A stretch of 64,000 bases of DNA from Aphanomyces cochlioides. Lineage: Eukaryota; Oomycota; Saprolegniomycetes; Saprolegniales; Verrucalvaceae. Shown here in pieces: positions 1 to 8,551 of the stretch (its first letter is position 1; every line of letters begins with the position of its first letter). Location of the stretch: assembly GCA_019828595.1 (NCBI GenBank), contig JAHQRK010000004.1, positions 3,844,001 through 3,908,000 of the forward strand, written 5' to 3'. Below the pieces are notes generated by a model. The model was not told the DNA's origin, made no database searches, and saw only the letters and a list, made by a program, of their open reading frames with translations. Made by a program: the position numbers and the translations under genes.

Positions 1-56
1 ATTTTCGACTTCAAGAAAGCGCGAAGAAACGTGGGGGTTAGCACACGAGCGCAGCT

Positions 57-82
57 ATGGGCGGCCTGTTCACCAACTTTCG
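57..82 (+). CDS. Possible first exon of a host gene (N-terminal Met-Gly peptide, ARF/ARL-like?)
   Basis: An ATG at 57 opens eight codons reading MGGLFTNF, followed at 82/83 by a perfect consensus 5' splice site (CG|GTAAGT). Met-Gly followed by a short amphipathic stretch is typical of N-myristoylated small GTPases of the ARF/ARL family. This is inference from eight residues: no second exon with a GTP-binding loop was found before 420, where a retrotransposon ORF on the other strand begins. If real, the intron either continues out of the readable part or was broken by array/element DNA. It could equally be a chance match. Confidence 0.3.
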
Positions 83-419
83 GTAAGTTTCTTCTTTGTT
101 TTTGTGGCTTGACTTTTGCTTAGTTTGCTTTTGGTTTGCGACGAAACCTTCTGAAAATCGCTAAGTCTTCAAGAAATTCTCGCCGATTTCACGCGAAGCG
201 CTGCCCAAATTCTTAATTTTGTAATTCAGCCTTGAATTACCAATTTTTCTTGTGTTTTTTGGTTTGATTTCAAGTTTGCCTTGGCTGCAAGTAAGTTGGT
301 CAGCTAGAATCACTTCTAACTTGAAAATTTAGTTTGAATTTGCATTGGATCGATCAAGTTCAAATCCACTCTTGAAATTTGGAGCGGCTTTATGTTGGCT
401 GAAGAAGGCGAGTCGATTT
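83..419. other. AT-rich non-coding stretch at the left flank of element C
   Basis: No convincing ORF. The sequence is T-rich with several loose repeats of CTTGAA/TTGAAATTT (around 226, 265, 322 and 372). It may be intron of a host gene, the 3' UTR of element C, or both. No 14-nt tRNA stub and none of the GGATGAGCC or CCCCATTG terminal motifs of families A and B is present, so the 3' end of element C cannot be placed. Confidence 0.4.
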
Positions 420-3400
420 TTATGAAGTTGATCCTCCGCGTCCATGACTTGCAAACGCCTTGGTATGTCGTTTGAAATATTCCTTGTATTGAGTTTGTCG
501 TTTTAGGACAACAAGAATGCGGTTGACGGTTTGGAGCGTCTGCTCATCGTTATTTTGACGAAGCCATCGGCGAACGTTTGAACTCCAAAACGTGAACGCG
601 ATATCATTGAGAGCAGGTATGTATGGTGTTGGAGCATTGTCGAATTTGACTCGGTTGCGGTGTGTCCATAGGAGATGAAGGATGGTGCACATCAACATGA
701 ACCATAACTGGTGCAACAAGTCCTTGTGCGAAGACCAACGCCTTGCGACTTGAAAGGAGTCAAGATTTTCAATCCAATCCCAACTGAAGCGTACTCCGAA
801 TGGACCCCAAGCTTCTCTGTGAGGTAACCAAACACTGCGGATCCGTCGGCAATCCATGAATAGATGCTGCTTAGTCTCGCGTTCGTAGCACTGGGGATAG
901 CAGCATTGTACAGCATTGGGGTGAGCAGATTCCATGAATCGAAACTTGTCGCTAACGGGAAGAATGTCATAGATAGCACGAAACCAAACGTCCGCCTGAA
1001 CTGGTGTAACAATCTTGGACAATGGCTTGACGTATCTCGACAGGTAAACGCTGATCGTTTTCTTGTCTGGTCTCATTGATGTTTCTAGGGGATGCTCCTT
1101 CGTCATTGGCGGTGCATGGAAGGTTATCTGCTTCAGTATCTTGGCTGTCCAGGAACAGAAAGGTATGTCTTGTTCATTGTGTCGAAAGACAATGAAGCTT
1201 TGTTGTTCAGGACTACGTGGAACTGCACCTGCAACCGGCACGTCAGCCTGAGTCCAAACATCGGTTGCCATTGAGGTCAAGAGCTTGTAGAAGTGTTGGA
1301 AACTCGTTGGAATTGGTGAGTCATCGACAAAGTCGTCTTCGAGTGCGGTCATCATGGCTTTGAATTCGTCGTAGGTTGGCCATGTCCTTGTTGGAGTCAA
1401 GAAATCTTGCAAGCTTTGAAAGCCACTGCGGGCCAAGTGACGATACCAATCGCGATGATTTTTCAACTTGATCGCCAAGGAAGACGTCCCCTCTCGACCG
1501 GACACTTGGAACAGTGGGTGCGACGACAACCAAATCGGCATTTGGATCATCTGATGAATTGTAGGTTCATGTGGCGTTTTGGCAGTCATTGGAATTTTGG
1601 CCCAATGCTTCCAAATGTCTTGCCATAATGGCGACAGCAAATTGCGTTGGACAAGCTTGTTGTTGAGCGATGGATGGTATACCAAGAAATCCCACCGATC
1701 ATTACGAGAATATGGGCTCATACATCGGCGCAATCGATCTGAAGGTAAAATTGCCCACGATTGCGATGTATCATGCTCCTCTTTGACTAGAAGCTGGAGC
1801 CGTATGAGTCGTTGTTTGCGAATAGTTGAGGCTATGTGAGGCACTTTCAAGCCAATTTTTGGGTCGTGCACAAGGCCACCAGCAGCAAGAGCCAGATATT
1901 TTTCTGTCGTTTGAGTCCTGCGACTGAGAACAAATTTGTTCACCATGGATTGCCACTGCTGAATGGTACTGTCTTGAATTGGTAAAACCATGGTGTAATG
2001 CCACAACTGTGATAGGAGCATGGTGTTTACGAGTAATCTTCGACCTTTGATCGTTCTCGCTCGACACGCCCAAGTGGTGAAGGATTTGTAGAACTTGTCG
2101 GTGATGGTTTTGATTTGTAGGTTTGGATCCAAGTTATGACCTAGGTGGATGCCCAGATACTTGACTGGAAATCCACTGGGAACCATATTCAATCTCGGGT
2201 GGTGGACAACGGGCTGTTTGCTGTCGAGAGTGAGTACTTTGCTTTTGCTCCTGTTTAACTTGGCACCAGAGTGACGACAAAACTTGTCGACAAGTTGCAA
2301 TTGCGCTTCAAGGTCTACCAGAGATCCAGAAACAAGGGTTGTGTCGTCTGCGAACAAGAGGACCGAAGCGATCCCTCCTTCTGCGTTGGAAAAGGCGAAG
2401 CCGCGCTCCGGGTGGTTGCGCAACAATTGTGCAAGTGGCTCGATCGTCATCACAAACAACATTGAAGACAAAGGGTCGCCTTGCTTGACTCCCCGCGTTG
2501 GATGGAACGGCTGTGTAAGTTCTCCATTGATGTTCAAACTTACTTTGGTGTCTTTGTAGAGGAGTTTGATCCAGTTAATAAAGTTGTCTCCCACATTAAA
2601 CTTTTGGAGTACTTGATACATGAAGTTGTGGTTCACGCGGTCATAAGCTTTCTCGAAATCCAAGAACATGGCGTAAGCTTCTTCACTGAATATTGTGCAA
2701 TAATGCTGAAGATCTTGAAGGAAAATGACGTGATCATGAATACGTCTGCCTTTGACGAATCCATTTTGCTCTGGTTGGATGATACTTGGCAATACATGCG
2801 ATAGCCTGTAGGCCAAAGCTCTCGACAAGACCTTCACCTCCACTGGAATCAATGCAATGGGACGATAGTTGGCGGGATTCCGACGGTTGCCGCCCTTGAA
2901 GAGCAATGAGATTGCTGACCATCGCTGGAAGTCAAGTAAGCTTCCCTTGCGACTTCGATCTTGAAACACAATTCGTAGAATTTCGCCGAAGAGAAGTGAG
3001 TCCACTTGGTAAAAACAAGCTGGGAATCCATCGATGCCAGGCGACTTGTGTGGATTCATTGTTCTTATGGATTGAGCGAGTTCCGCCGCTGTCACTGGTA
3101 TATCTAGCGAAGCGGACTCGTCCTCCGACAGTTCGCGTTCCAGGACTTCAAGGAAGGAGTTGAGCTCTTCAGTGTTTCTGTTTGACACGACGTCATCGTC
3201 AGTCATGACTGCAGACCAATGGTTATTGAATGCTTGGTGGATTTCTTCAGGTATGTCTGTGATGTTCCCTTCACTGTCATAACATTCCACGATAGGAACT
3301 GCGTAACGACTTGATTGGGGCTTTCGAAAGAAGTGAGATGTAGCCGTTTCGTTGTGCGTGGCATGGAAGTCAAAGCTGAGGTCGGCGCGACGTTGTTTTA

Positions 3401-4562
3401 TCTCTTGTTTACGTTCTTCATAGTTGGCTTTTGCGACCTCGAGCGCGTCATCGTTGATCCGTCGTTGTCGATGTTTCAATTGAGCTTGAAGCCACTGAAT
3501 TTGAGCCGCTTGAAGTTCATTGCGCTGGTCGGTTATCAATCGAGCATGATACTTCTGCAGGAACTTCTTCGTCCGATGTTTCCAACGGGACCACAGTGAT
3601 CCTGGCTCCTGAGATGCTCTCAACTCATTGAGGAGTGCATCCGCTTCATTTTTGATGGCTTCTCTTACTTCTGAGATGGTCATCAATTCTTTTGGTAATT
3701 TCCAATAGCTCTTCTGGCGCTTAATTTGGATAGGTTGAAGCTCCACGAAGTGCCAAAGGTGGTCGGTGTCTGCTGTGGGTTCGAAGTATTCCGTTGTACG
3801 AACCCAGCTAGATAAGATTGGATCCAGCAGAATGTAATCCAGCCGATTGAGTCTTTGAGGTGACGAATAAACCCTTCGTGTAGGATTGTAGCTGCGCCAA
3901 GCGTCCACGACATTGAGCTCTTGGATCCAAGCAAAGCAAGATTGTCGGTGAGTGTGATGATTTGAAACTTCTGACCCCCTGGAATCAAGGTCTCTGTCCA
4001 TTGGAAGGTTGAAGTCACCCAAGACGACATGCCTAGAGTTGAGCGGAAAATTTCGCGGCAAGGAATTGAAGAACGCGTCACGTTCATTGTCTTGCACTGG
4101 CGCGTATATATTGTGGTAATAAATCGGATCATCACCCCACATAGAGCTAACCACCATGTAGCGATCCTCGATGTCGTATTGGGTTTCGTGGTGAAGATGT
4201 TCGAAACCCGGCACTGTGGCTTGGAAGACCATCGCAACACCACCTGAGCGGTATTGCTCCACTTGGTCGGAATTTTGTCGATGGTCGTTTGAAGCAAGGA
4301 AGTACTGGTCTTTGCCAAGAGCATGCGTCAAGTGGAATTGGAACTTGTCGAATTGCACGATACCAGCAAATTTGGTCTCTTGTAAGCCGACAATGTTGTA
4401 CCTCGAGATCATGGAATTTACAAGTAAGTTTCCACTATCTCTCGATACACCATTGATATTGGCTGTGGCGATAGATAACTTGGATAGCGAAGAGTTTGGA
4501 AAGGATGGTTGCGTTGAGTTTGTTGGTGGATTGTTTGGGTGTGTTTGTGGTTGACCTTGCAC
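420..4562 (-). CDS. Family C ORF2: APE endonuclease-reverse transcriptase
   Basis: 1,380 aa and uninterrupted. N-terminal exonuclease/endonuclease/phosphatase (APE-type) domain with ATANING (Asn 35/37), QETK (Glu 62), NIYAP, GDFNLP (Asp 183, Asn 185), RLDY (Asp 242) and TDH (Asp 267/His 268). The reverse transcriptase follows: NYRPIAL, GRRIHDHV, FLDFEKAYD (Asp 635), TRGVKQGDPLS and FADD (737-740). Near the C-terminus a C-x-n-C-x-n-H-x4-C motif (QCYERETKQHLFMDC) matches the zinc-binding segment at the end of L1/Tx1-type ORF2. It nicks target DNA and copies element RNA at the nick. The frame has no ATG before residue 51, downstream of a catalytic Asn. The GTG at 4562 is only the first near-cognate codon, and the frame is open upstream across the ORF1 stop in +1 phase. 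Confidence 0.9.
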   Translation of the reverse strand: MQGQPQTHPNNPPTNSTQPSFPNSSLSKLSIATANINGVSRDSGNLLVNSMISRYNIVGLQETKFAGIVQFDKFQFHLTHALGKDQYFLASNDHRQNSDQVEQYRSGGVAMVFQATVPGFEHLHHETQYDIEDRYMVVSSMWGDDPIYYHNIYAPVQDNERDAFFNSLPRNFPLNSRHVVLGDFNLPMDRDLDSRGSEVSNHHTHRQSCFAWIQELNVVDAWRSYNPTRRVYSSPQRLNRLDYILLDPILSSWVRTTEYFEPTADTDHLWHFVELQPIQIKRQKSYWKLPKELMTISEVREAIKNEADALLNELRASQEPGSLWSRWKHRTKKFLQKYHARLITDQRNELQAAQIQWLQAQLKHRQRRINDDALEVAKANYEERKQEIKQRRADLSFDFHATHNETATSHFFRKPQSSRYAVPIVECYDSEGNITDIPEEIHQAFNNHWSAVMTDDDVVSNRNTEELNSFLEVLERELSEDESASLDIPVTAAELAQSIRTMNPHKSPGIDGFPACFYQVDSLLFGEILRIVFQDRSRKGSLLDFQRWSAISLLFKGGNRRNPANYRPIALIPVEVKVLSRALAYRLSHVLPSIIQPEQNGFVKGRRIHDHVIFLQDLQHYCTIFSEEAYAMFLDFEKAYDRVNHNFMYQVLQKFNVGDNFINWIKLLYKDTKVSLNINGELTQPFHPTRGVKQGDPLSSMLFVMTIEPLAQLLRNHPERGFAFSNAEGGIASVLLFADDTTLVSGSLVDLEAQLQLVDKFCRHSGAKLNRSKSKVLTLDSKQPVVHHPRLNMVPSGFPVKYLGIHLGHNLDPNLQIKTITDKFYKSFTTWACRARTIKGRRLLVNTMLLSQLWHYTMVLPIQDSTIQQWQSMVNKFVLSRRTQTTEKYLALAAGGLVHDPKIGLKVPHIASTIRKQRLIRLQLLVKEEHDTSQSWAILPSDRLRRCMSPYSRNDRWDFLVYHPSLNNKLVQRNLLSPLWQDIWKHWAKIPMTAKTPHEPTIHQMIQMPIWLSSHPLFQVSGREGTSSLAIKLKNHRDWYRHLARSGFQSLQDFLTPTRTWPTYDEFKAMMTALEDDFVDDSPIPTSFQHFYKLLTSMATDVWTQADVPVAGAVPRSPEQQSFIVFRHNEQDIPFCSWTAKILKQITFHAPPMTKEHPLETSMRPDKKTISVYLSRYVKPLSKIVTPVQADVWFRAIYDILPVSDKFRFMESAHPNAVQCCYPQCYERETKQHLFMDCRRIRSVWLPHREAWGPFGVRFSWDWIENLDSFQVARRWSSHKDLLHQLWFMLMCTILHLLWTHRNRVKFDNAPTPYIPALNDIAFTFWSSNVRRWLRQNNDEQTLQTVNRILVVLKRQTQYKEYFKRHTKAFASHGRGGSTS

Positions 4563-4578
4563 AACAGCCGCGAGGACT

Positions 4579-7272
4579 TTAGTACAAGAGGATGTGTCGG
4601 CGCTGCAGACGGGTATTGTCCTGGCCGACGAATGCCATTGACGAGTTGTTTGTAGGTTGATATGCGTCTAGGCTGAGTTGCCAGATCCACGAAGTCATTT
4701 CCGTTTTGCACAAGTGGTGCAATTCCTCTGCGAATTGTTGTCCAAACGACGATTTCAACAGCGCCCAGAGCGTATTCGATGCAAGCATCCTTACATGCTT
4801 GGTTGGGAGCCACTCAACGGGTTGGCGTGTGAGGTAAAGTAGCCAAATGTCATTCTTGAAGACTAACGGTGCTTGGACAGAGAGCCATAACTCGAATGCT
4901 GAGAGGGCGTCTTCGACGTGCTCAGATGAAAAGGCTGGATGGTTTGCGGCGTCCTTGAAGAACTCGGGAGAGTTTGAGATTTCTTCAAGTCGTGACCACC
5001 GTGGGTGTTCCTGGAACGTAAATTTGAACCCGTTGGTGAATGAATCCACTAAAGGAAGTTGAGTCGCGGCAATCCATCGATGCCAGGTATGCATTCGGAC
5101 GACTTTGGAGTATTCATGGTACGAATTGATAGCGAGTTTGGTGAGCACGACGTTCATGCTTTGAGGTTGCGTGTGGATTATCTTCCACAAAGAGTCCACA
5201 TTGCACCGTCGGATCGAATCGACTACATCAAGTTCTGTTCCTGAGTAGTCTGTGGTTGCGATGACTTGAGTGTGTTGCTCGAAGGAGGTTCCGTCTTCAG
5301 CACTTTGTTGCAGGACATTCATGAACTCTTCCATGGTAAGGTTGTCTGGATGCCAGTCGAGTTTGTTGCTAACGACGTGTTGCTTCTTGACGTAGGCAGA
5401 CTTCATGGCCGCTACGTCGGTGGGGAGTTTGTTGACTTTTGGTATGTACACTCGAGTTGAAACATCTTGATGTATTTCAAGTGTGCGTGTGCTGGCCTCG
5501 ATTTGATTGAGGACATCGAAGAAGTTGTCGGATGCCCACGACTTGACAGTCGGCGATGACTGCTGAACTGCCGTTCTCTTCTTGCGTCGTGGTGCTTCAA
5601 ATCCGTCTTCTTCGCCGGTCTGACTTGTGTTTCTCTTGGTAGATTTGGCATCGACTTCCATCTCTTCTCCCTTATCAGCGTTGCGGCCATCAAGGGAGGA
5701 GGTGCTGTCGTTCGTTTGTTGATTGGGATCATTATTGGATTCCTCGACTTCCATTTCCTCGGCTTGTTCCTCCTGCTGAGGTTCTTCCGTTTGGTTGGAG
5801 CCTTGGTGCAACTCCTCGACTTCCATTTCCTCGCCTTGTTCCTCCTGCTGAGGCTTAGCTGCTTCGCGGGGTGGCTGGTCGTCGGTCTTTGGACGCTTGG
5901 GTTGTTGTTGCGATTCTGATTCTTCTTCCTTGTGGGGACTTGACGGCTGTGAAGCCATAGATTCCACGAGTTGGTCAAGATCCAAGCAATGAGGAGAACG
6001 CGCGCCCGTACGTTGGCTTGACTTTTCGTAGTCTTTGACGAAGACATTGTAGGTTACGCCGTCCATGCGCAATTGATCGGTGGCGTGTCCGTTAACAATG
6101 AGTTGATTAGGAGCGGTTGACTCCAAGAAGTAAACCCTCCACACATTCGACTGGCACGTGATATTGGGTAAATGTTGACGGTACGCTTGAAAGACTGGTT
6201 TTGTCTTGAGTCGCTTCAATAGGCGAAACAGTTTGTCCGTATCAAAGTTGAAACGGATACCAACAATATCCATGAAGTAAAGTGCATCCATTGGGTCCTT
6301 TGGCGCTTTTGATCCTCCCGAGAAGTGACGCGGCGTCTTGTTGGTTGTGGCTGTCGAGAATGGGTACGACTTGCCATAGATGGAGATCTCTTGACCTTCC
6401 AATTCAGAGCGAACGAATGGCGACGTGATAGACACCACGATATCACCATCGCGTGCCTTGTTGAGTTGAACAAACTCGAGCAAGAGGTGAGCCCAAGAAG
6501 CCTGGGCGTTCTCCTTGAAGATTGCGGCAATGAGTTTCTCATTGGAGAACTCGCGGTCTTTGAAAGCGTCGCCCGTTTTGATCCACACTGTGGCGGTAGC
6601 TGTTTTTGGTTTCGAAGGTGTGGCGTCTGAAATGACTTGTAGGACTTCATCCTCGTCAGCTTCTTCGTTGCGAGCAAGTTGCATCAACTTGTCGAGATAC
6701 TCGGTCGTCGGGCGGGTCAAGACGGTCTTCACCCGCTCCGTAGTAGGTTTCCCTACCCCTTTGCGTAACAAATCCGCATAGGTCAATTTTTGAGGTGCTG
6801 GTTGCACGACACGTGGCGGAGTTCCTTCGGGGTCCGAGAGGTCGACATGGAGTCGAGTGCCAGGTGCGTTGTTCGAAGGAGTTGGTGGTGATGTTTCTTC
6901 ATTAGGTGGCGAGTCATTTGAGCCAGGAGCGCTCATTGCGGCTTCAGCAGCGCGAGCGAGCGGCGCATCGTCTCGGTTGTGAGACTCGGCGGTTGGCTCG
7001 GGACTTGGAACGTTTCGAGCGTTCGAGTCGGTGGAAGGTTCCAGTGATTCACGACAGTCGTTTGGAGGCTGCGACAAGTGATCAGCATCCTCACGAGAGT
7101 CCAAAGAGGTGCTCGCGACGAGCGGTGGTTCGGTCATCGGCGCATCGACAAGAGGTGCAAAGGACGAGGTTTCATCGTGGTGATTGTTTTCATTAGGCAT
7201 GCGACCATAAGAATCTTCAAAGACGCGAGCGCTGGGAGCATTGGCGGTAGCTGACGTGGCGGTGGACGACAT
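4579..7272 (-). CDS. Family C ORF1: retrotransposon RNA-binding/RNP protein
   Basis: 897 aa from an ATG at 7272. The N-terminal ~170 residues are Ser/Thr/Pro/Asn-rich and look disordered. The middle carries a globular segment (about 330-425) with β-strand-like blocks FMDIVGIRFNF and NVWRVYFLES that resembles an RRM-like ORF1 core (inference). A Gln/Glu-rich linker follows with three EEMEVE/EEMEVD repeats, then basic PRRKKRT (candidate nuclear localisation signal), a short NFFDVL motif matching FxALDE in the other families, and an α-helical C-terminal domain. No CCHC knuckle is visible. By analogy with L1/Tx1 ORF1 it should coat element RNA. It ends 16 nt before the first near-cognate ORF2 codon. 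Confidence 0.8.
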   Translation of the reverse strand: MSSTATSATANAPSARVFEDSYGRMPNENNHHDETSSFAPLVDAPMTEPPLVASTSLDSREDADHLSQPPNDCRESLEPSTDSNARNVPSPEPTAESHNRDDAPLARAAEAAMSAPGSNDSPPNEETSPPTPSNNAPGTRLHVDLSDPEGTPPRVVQPAPQKLTYADLLRKGVGKPTTERVKTVLTRPTTEYLDKLMQLARNEEADEDEVLQVISDATPSKPKTATATVWIKTGDAFKDREFSNEKLIAAIFKENAQASWAHLLLEFVQLNKARDGDIVVSITSPFVRSELEGQEISIYGKSYPFSTATTNKTPRHFSGGSKAPKDPMDALYFMDIVGIRFNFDTDKLFRLLKRLKTKPVFQAYRQHLPNITCQSNVWRVYFLESTAPNQLIVNGHATDQLRMDGVTYNVFVKDYEKSSQRTGARSPHCLDLDQLVESMASQPSSPHKEEESESQQQPKRPKTDDQPPREAAKPQQEEQGEEMEVEELHQGSNQTEEPQQEEQAEEMEVEESNNDPNQQTNDSTSSLDGRNADKGEEMEVDAKSTKRNTSQTGEEDGFEAPRRKKRTAVQQSSPTVKSWASDNFFDVLNQIEASTRTLEIHQDVSTRVYIPKVNKLPTDVAAMKSAYVKKQHVVSNKLDWHPDNLTMEEFMNVLQQSAEDGTSFEQHTQVIATTDYSGTELDVVDSIRRCNVDSLWKIIHTQPQSMNVVLTKLAINSYHEYSKVVRMHTWHRWIAATQLPLVDSFTNGFKFTFQEHPRWSRLEEISNSPEFFKDAANHPAFSSEHVEDALSAFELWLSVQAPLVFKNDIWLLYLTRQPVEWLPTKHVRMLASNTLWALLKSSFGQQFAEELHHLCKTEMTSWIWQLSLDAYQPTNNSSMAFVGQDNTRLQRRHILLY
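5741..5853 (-). repeat. Two 41-nt direct repeats inside family C ORF1
   Basis: The blocks at 5741-5781 and 5813-5853 are nearly identical and encode the acidic EEQ-EEMEVEE repeats. A third, more diverged EEMEVD unit lies just upstream on the plus strand (near 5660). This looks like replication slippage in a disordered linker. Confidence 0.75.
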
Positions 7273-7354
7273 ACTTCACTTCACTTGGGAGGCGGGAGGG
7301 GTACCTTACTTGAACTGACTACTGACTTGAGTGGTTGACGGCAAAAGTAAAAGT
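7273..7354 (-). promoter_or_regulatory. 5' UTR and presumed internal promoter of element C
   Basis: 82 nt between the first base of the tRNA gene and the ORF1 ATG. APE-type elements without poly(A) tails usually carry an internal promoter at the very 5' end, so this short leader should hold it (inference). It shows no similarity to the 36-nt leader shared by families A and B. Confidence 0.4.
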
Positions 7355-7402
<48 letters not shown>

Positions 7403-7427
7403 ACTGGTTCGATCCCGGTTCGTGGCA
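7355..7427 (+). tRNA. tRNA-Phe: tRNA-Phe (GAA), unit 1
   Basis: 73 nt that fold perfectly: acceptor GCCGCGA/TCGTGGC (one G-T pair), D stem GCTC/GAGC, anticodon stem TCAGA/TCTGA with loop CTGAAGA (anticodon GAA), variable AGGTC, T stem ACTGG/CCGGT with loop TTCGATC, discriminator A. CCA is not encoded. The A box is TAGCTCAGTTGG and the B box GGTTCGATCCC. A TTGTTTT run at 7428-7434 is a Pol III terminator. There is no intron. Its natural 5' flank has been replaced by the 5' end of element C, but both internal promoter boxes are intact. Confidence 0.98.
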
Positions 7428-8478
7428 TTGTTTTCACCACCACGCCTGCTTTTTCATTCACAACATCGCACCCTTCTTTTACACCACGGAGCGCACTTAC
7501 ACGCGCACACACTAACACATTGGACTTGTCCATTTCATTCACAACTCACACACCAACATAACCATGGACTGCACCTTTTACACTGCCATTCAAATTGCAA
7601 AGACAAAACACAGCATCCACGCACAGAATGCGATGCCATACATTCCTCCAAAGTCTCACGCCCAAGCTTGTCTCGCTCCTCTCTCAACGATCGAATGAAG
7701 CACAACTCATTCTCATGTCTTACTCTCGACAGCACACACAACCAAAATGGCGTCTAAGCAAGACGTTGATGTTTTCAGCGACAATACACATTACAAGGCG
7801 ATGGCTTCCTTCAGGACAGCACACACTTAACAATCATACGCGGAGGAGTTCCATCATGTAGAGGCCATGCATCATATGCTGGACGTCGTATCGTGTTCTC
7901 TTCAAAGAGCTATGAATAGAAAGAACGACCCATCCAATGCATGTGAAAGTTGCACGTAATGTGGAGCAAGCATACGTTGTCCACACTGATTCAAGTTCGA
8001 CGAGGAGAATACTCTATGCTCCAAAAAGTGCTCTTTTGACGACTTCTCGAGGCGAGGGACAATGACCCTCGATTTCTGTCAATATTCCGATCTCATTCGA
8101 ATCCCTCCTGTGGATAGTTCTTTCAACCACACATCGTTTGCTTTCTGAGCTACAAGACTCTAGATATTACTGTAGGATGAGTTTTTATGTCATTGCTTTA
8201 AAGTATATGTCATAGCATGGGAATCGCCAGAAGAAAGGACCATGACGTGGTTAGCGAAGCATGGGCAGACGAGTGTATTCCCTGTGATGTGGAAATGAAA
8301 CGGGATACTTTGTAGTATGGGATGTCAGTTAGTTGACAATGGTGTGTTTGAGTGTGCGTGTTGTTGCATAAGCTGAAGGAGGTAGTGTTCAGGGTGTATG
8401 GGGGGTGTTGTCAGGTGTGTGTATGTGTGTGGAAGAGGACGTGCGAGTGTGTGTGCATGGTCCTATGGAAGCATATAC
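7428..8478. repeat. Array spacer, unit 1 (1,051 bp)
   Basis: Spacer between tRNA-Phe 1 and 2, essentially identical to the seven other copies. It starts with the Pol III terminator, then a C/A-rich stretch, the decayed reading frame 7564-8148, and a G/T-rich tail (about 8340-8465, many GTGTGT runs) leading into GCATATAC just before the next tRNA. It carries a private G in the GGGGGG run near 8400, where the other copies have GGGAGG. No retrotransposon lies between units 1 and 2, so this is the uninvaded form of the unit. Confidence 0.9.
7564..8148 (+). pseudogene. Decayed coding-like frame in spacer, unit 1
   Basis: From an ATG in a good start context (ACCATGG) one frame runs 195 codons to TGA 8146-8148, with four internal stops (TGA after codon 44, TAA 7828-7830, TAA 7957-7959, TGA 7987-7989). 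The translation looks protein-like, especially after ATG 7747, with cysteine pairs around the last two stops (CESCT, CGASIRC, CSKKC) suggesting a former zinc-binding module. All eight spacers carry the same stops, so decay preceded array amplification. I do not recognise the family. About nine stops would be expected by chance, so the evidence for a former gene is suggestive only. Confidence 0.35.
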
Positions 8479-8526
<48 letters not shown>

Positions 8527-8551
8527 ACTGGTTCGATCCCGGTTCGTGGCA
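8479..8551 (+). tRNA. tRNA-Phe: tRNA-Phe (GAA), unit 2
   Basis: Identical to copy 1. This is the only tRNA in the window that keeps its native 5' flank (the G/T-rich spacer tail ending GCATATAC) and is complete. It shows the empty target site and the natural upstream region. The Pol III terminator follows at 8552-8558. Confidence 0.98.

Larger units (their letters stand above)
420..7354 (-). mobile_element. Family C non-LTR retrotransposon inserted in a tRNA-Phe gene (3' limit unknown)
   Basis: Antisense to the tRNA array, with ORF1 and ORF2 both open. Its 5' end abuts the first base of an intact tRNA-Phe gene at 7355, the same junction used by families A and B, so it has the same target. 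The proteins are clearly related to A and B but strongly diverged, and the 5' UTR does not share their sequence. The left (3') end is not recognisable in the window; 420 is only the ORF2 stop. No third ORF is seen downstream of ORF2. Confidence 0.85.

Noticed and set aside
83..260. Second exon after the AATTCAG near 220
   Set aside because: Joining there gives a hydrophobic peptide unlike a GTPase; no P-loop follows.
7422..7757. 111-aa plus-strand frame (MALFSPPRLLF...) repeated in every unit
   Set aside because: It begins inside the tRNA gene, has low-complexity composition and lies in C/A-rich spacer; it is conserved only because the whole unit is identical.
7564..8148. Reassigned stop codons (alternative genetic code) to explain the interrupted spacer frame
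   Set aside because: The intact element ORFs run 800-1,380 codons and end at ordinary stop codons without internal TAA, TAG or TGA, so the standard code applies.
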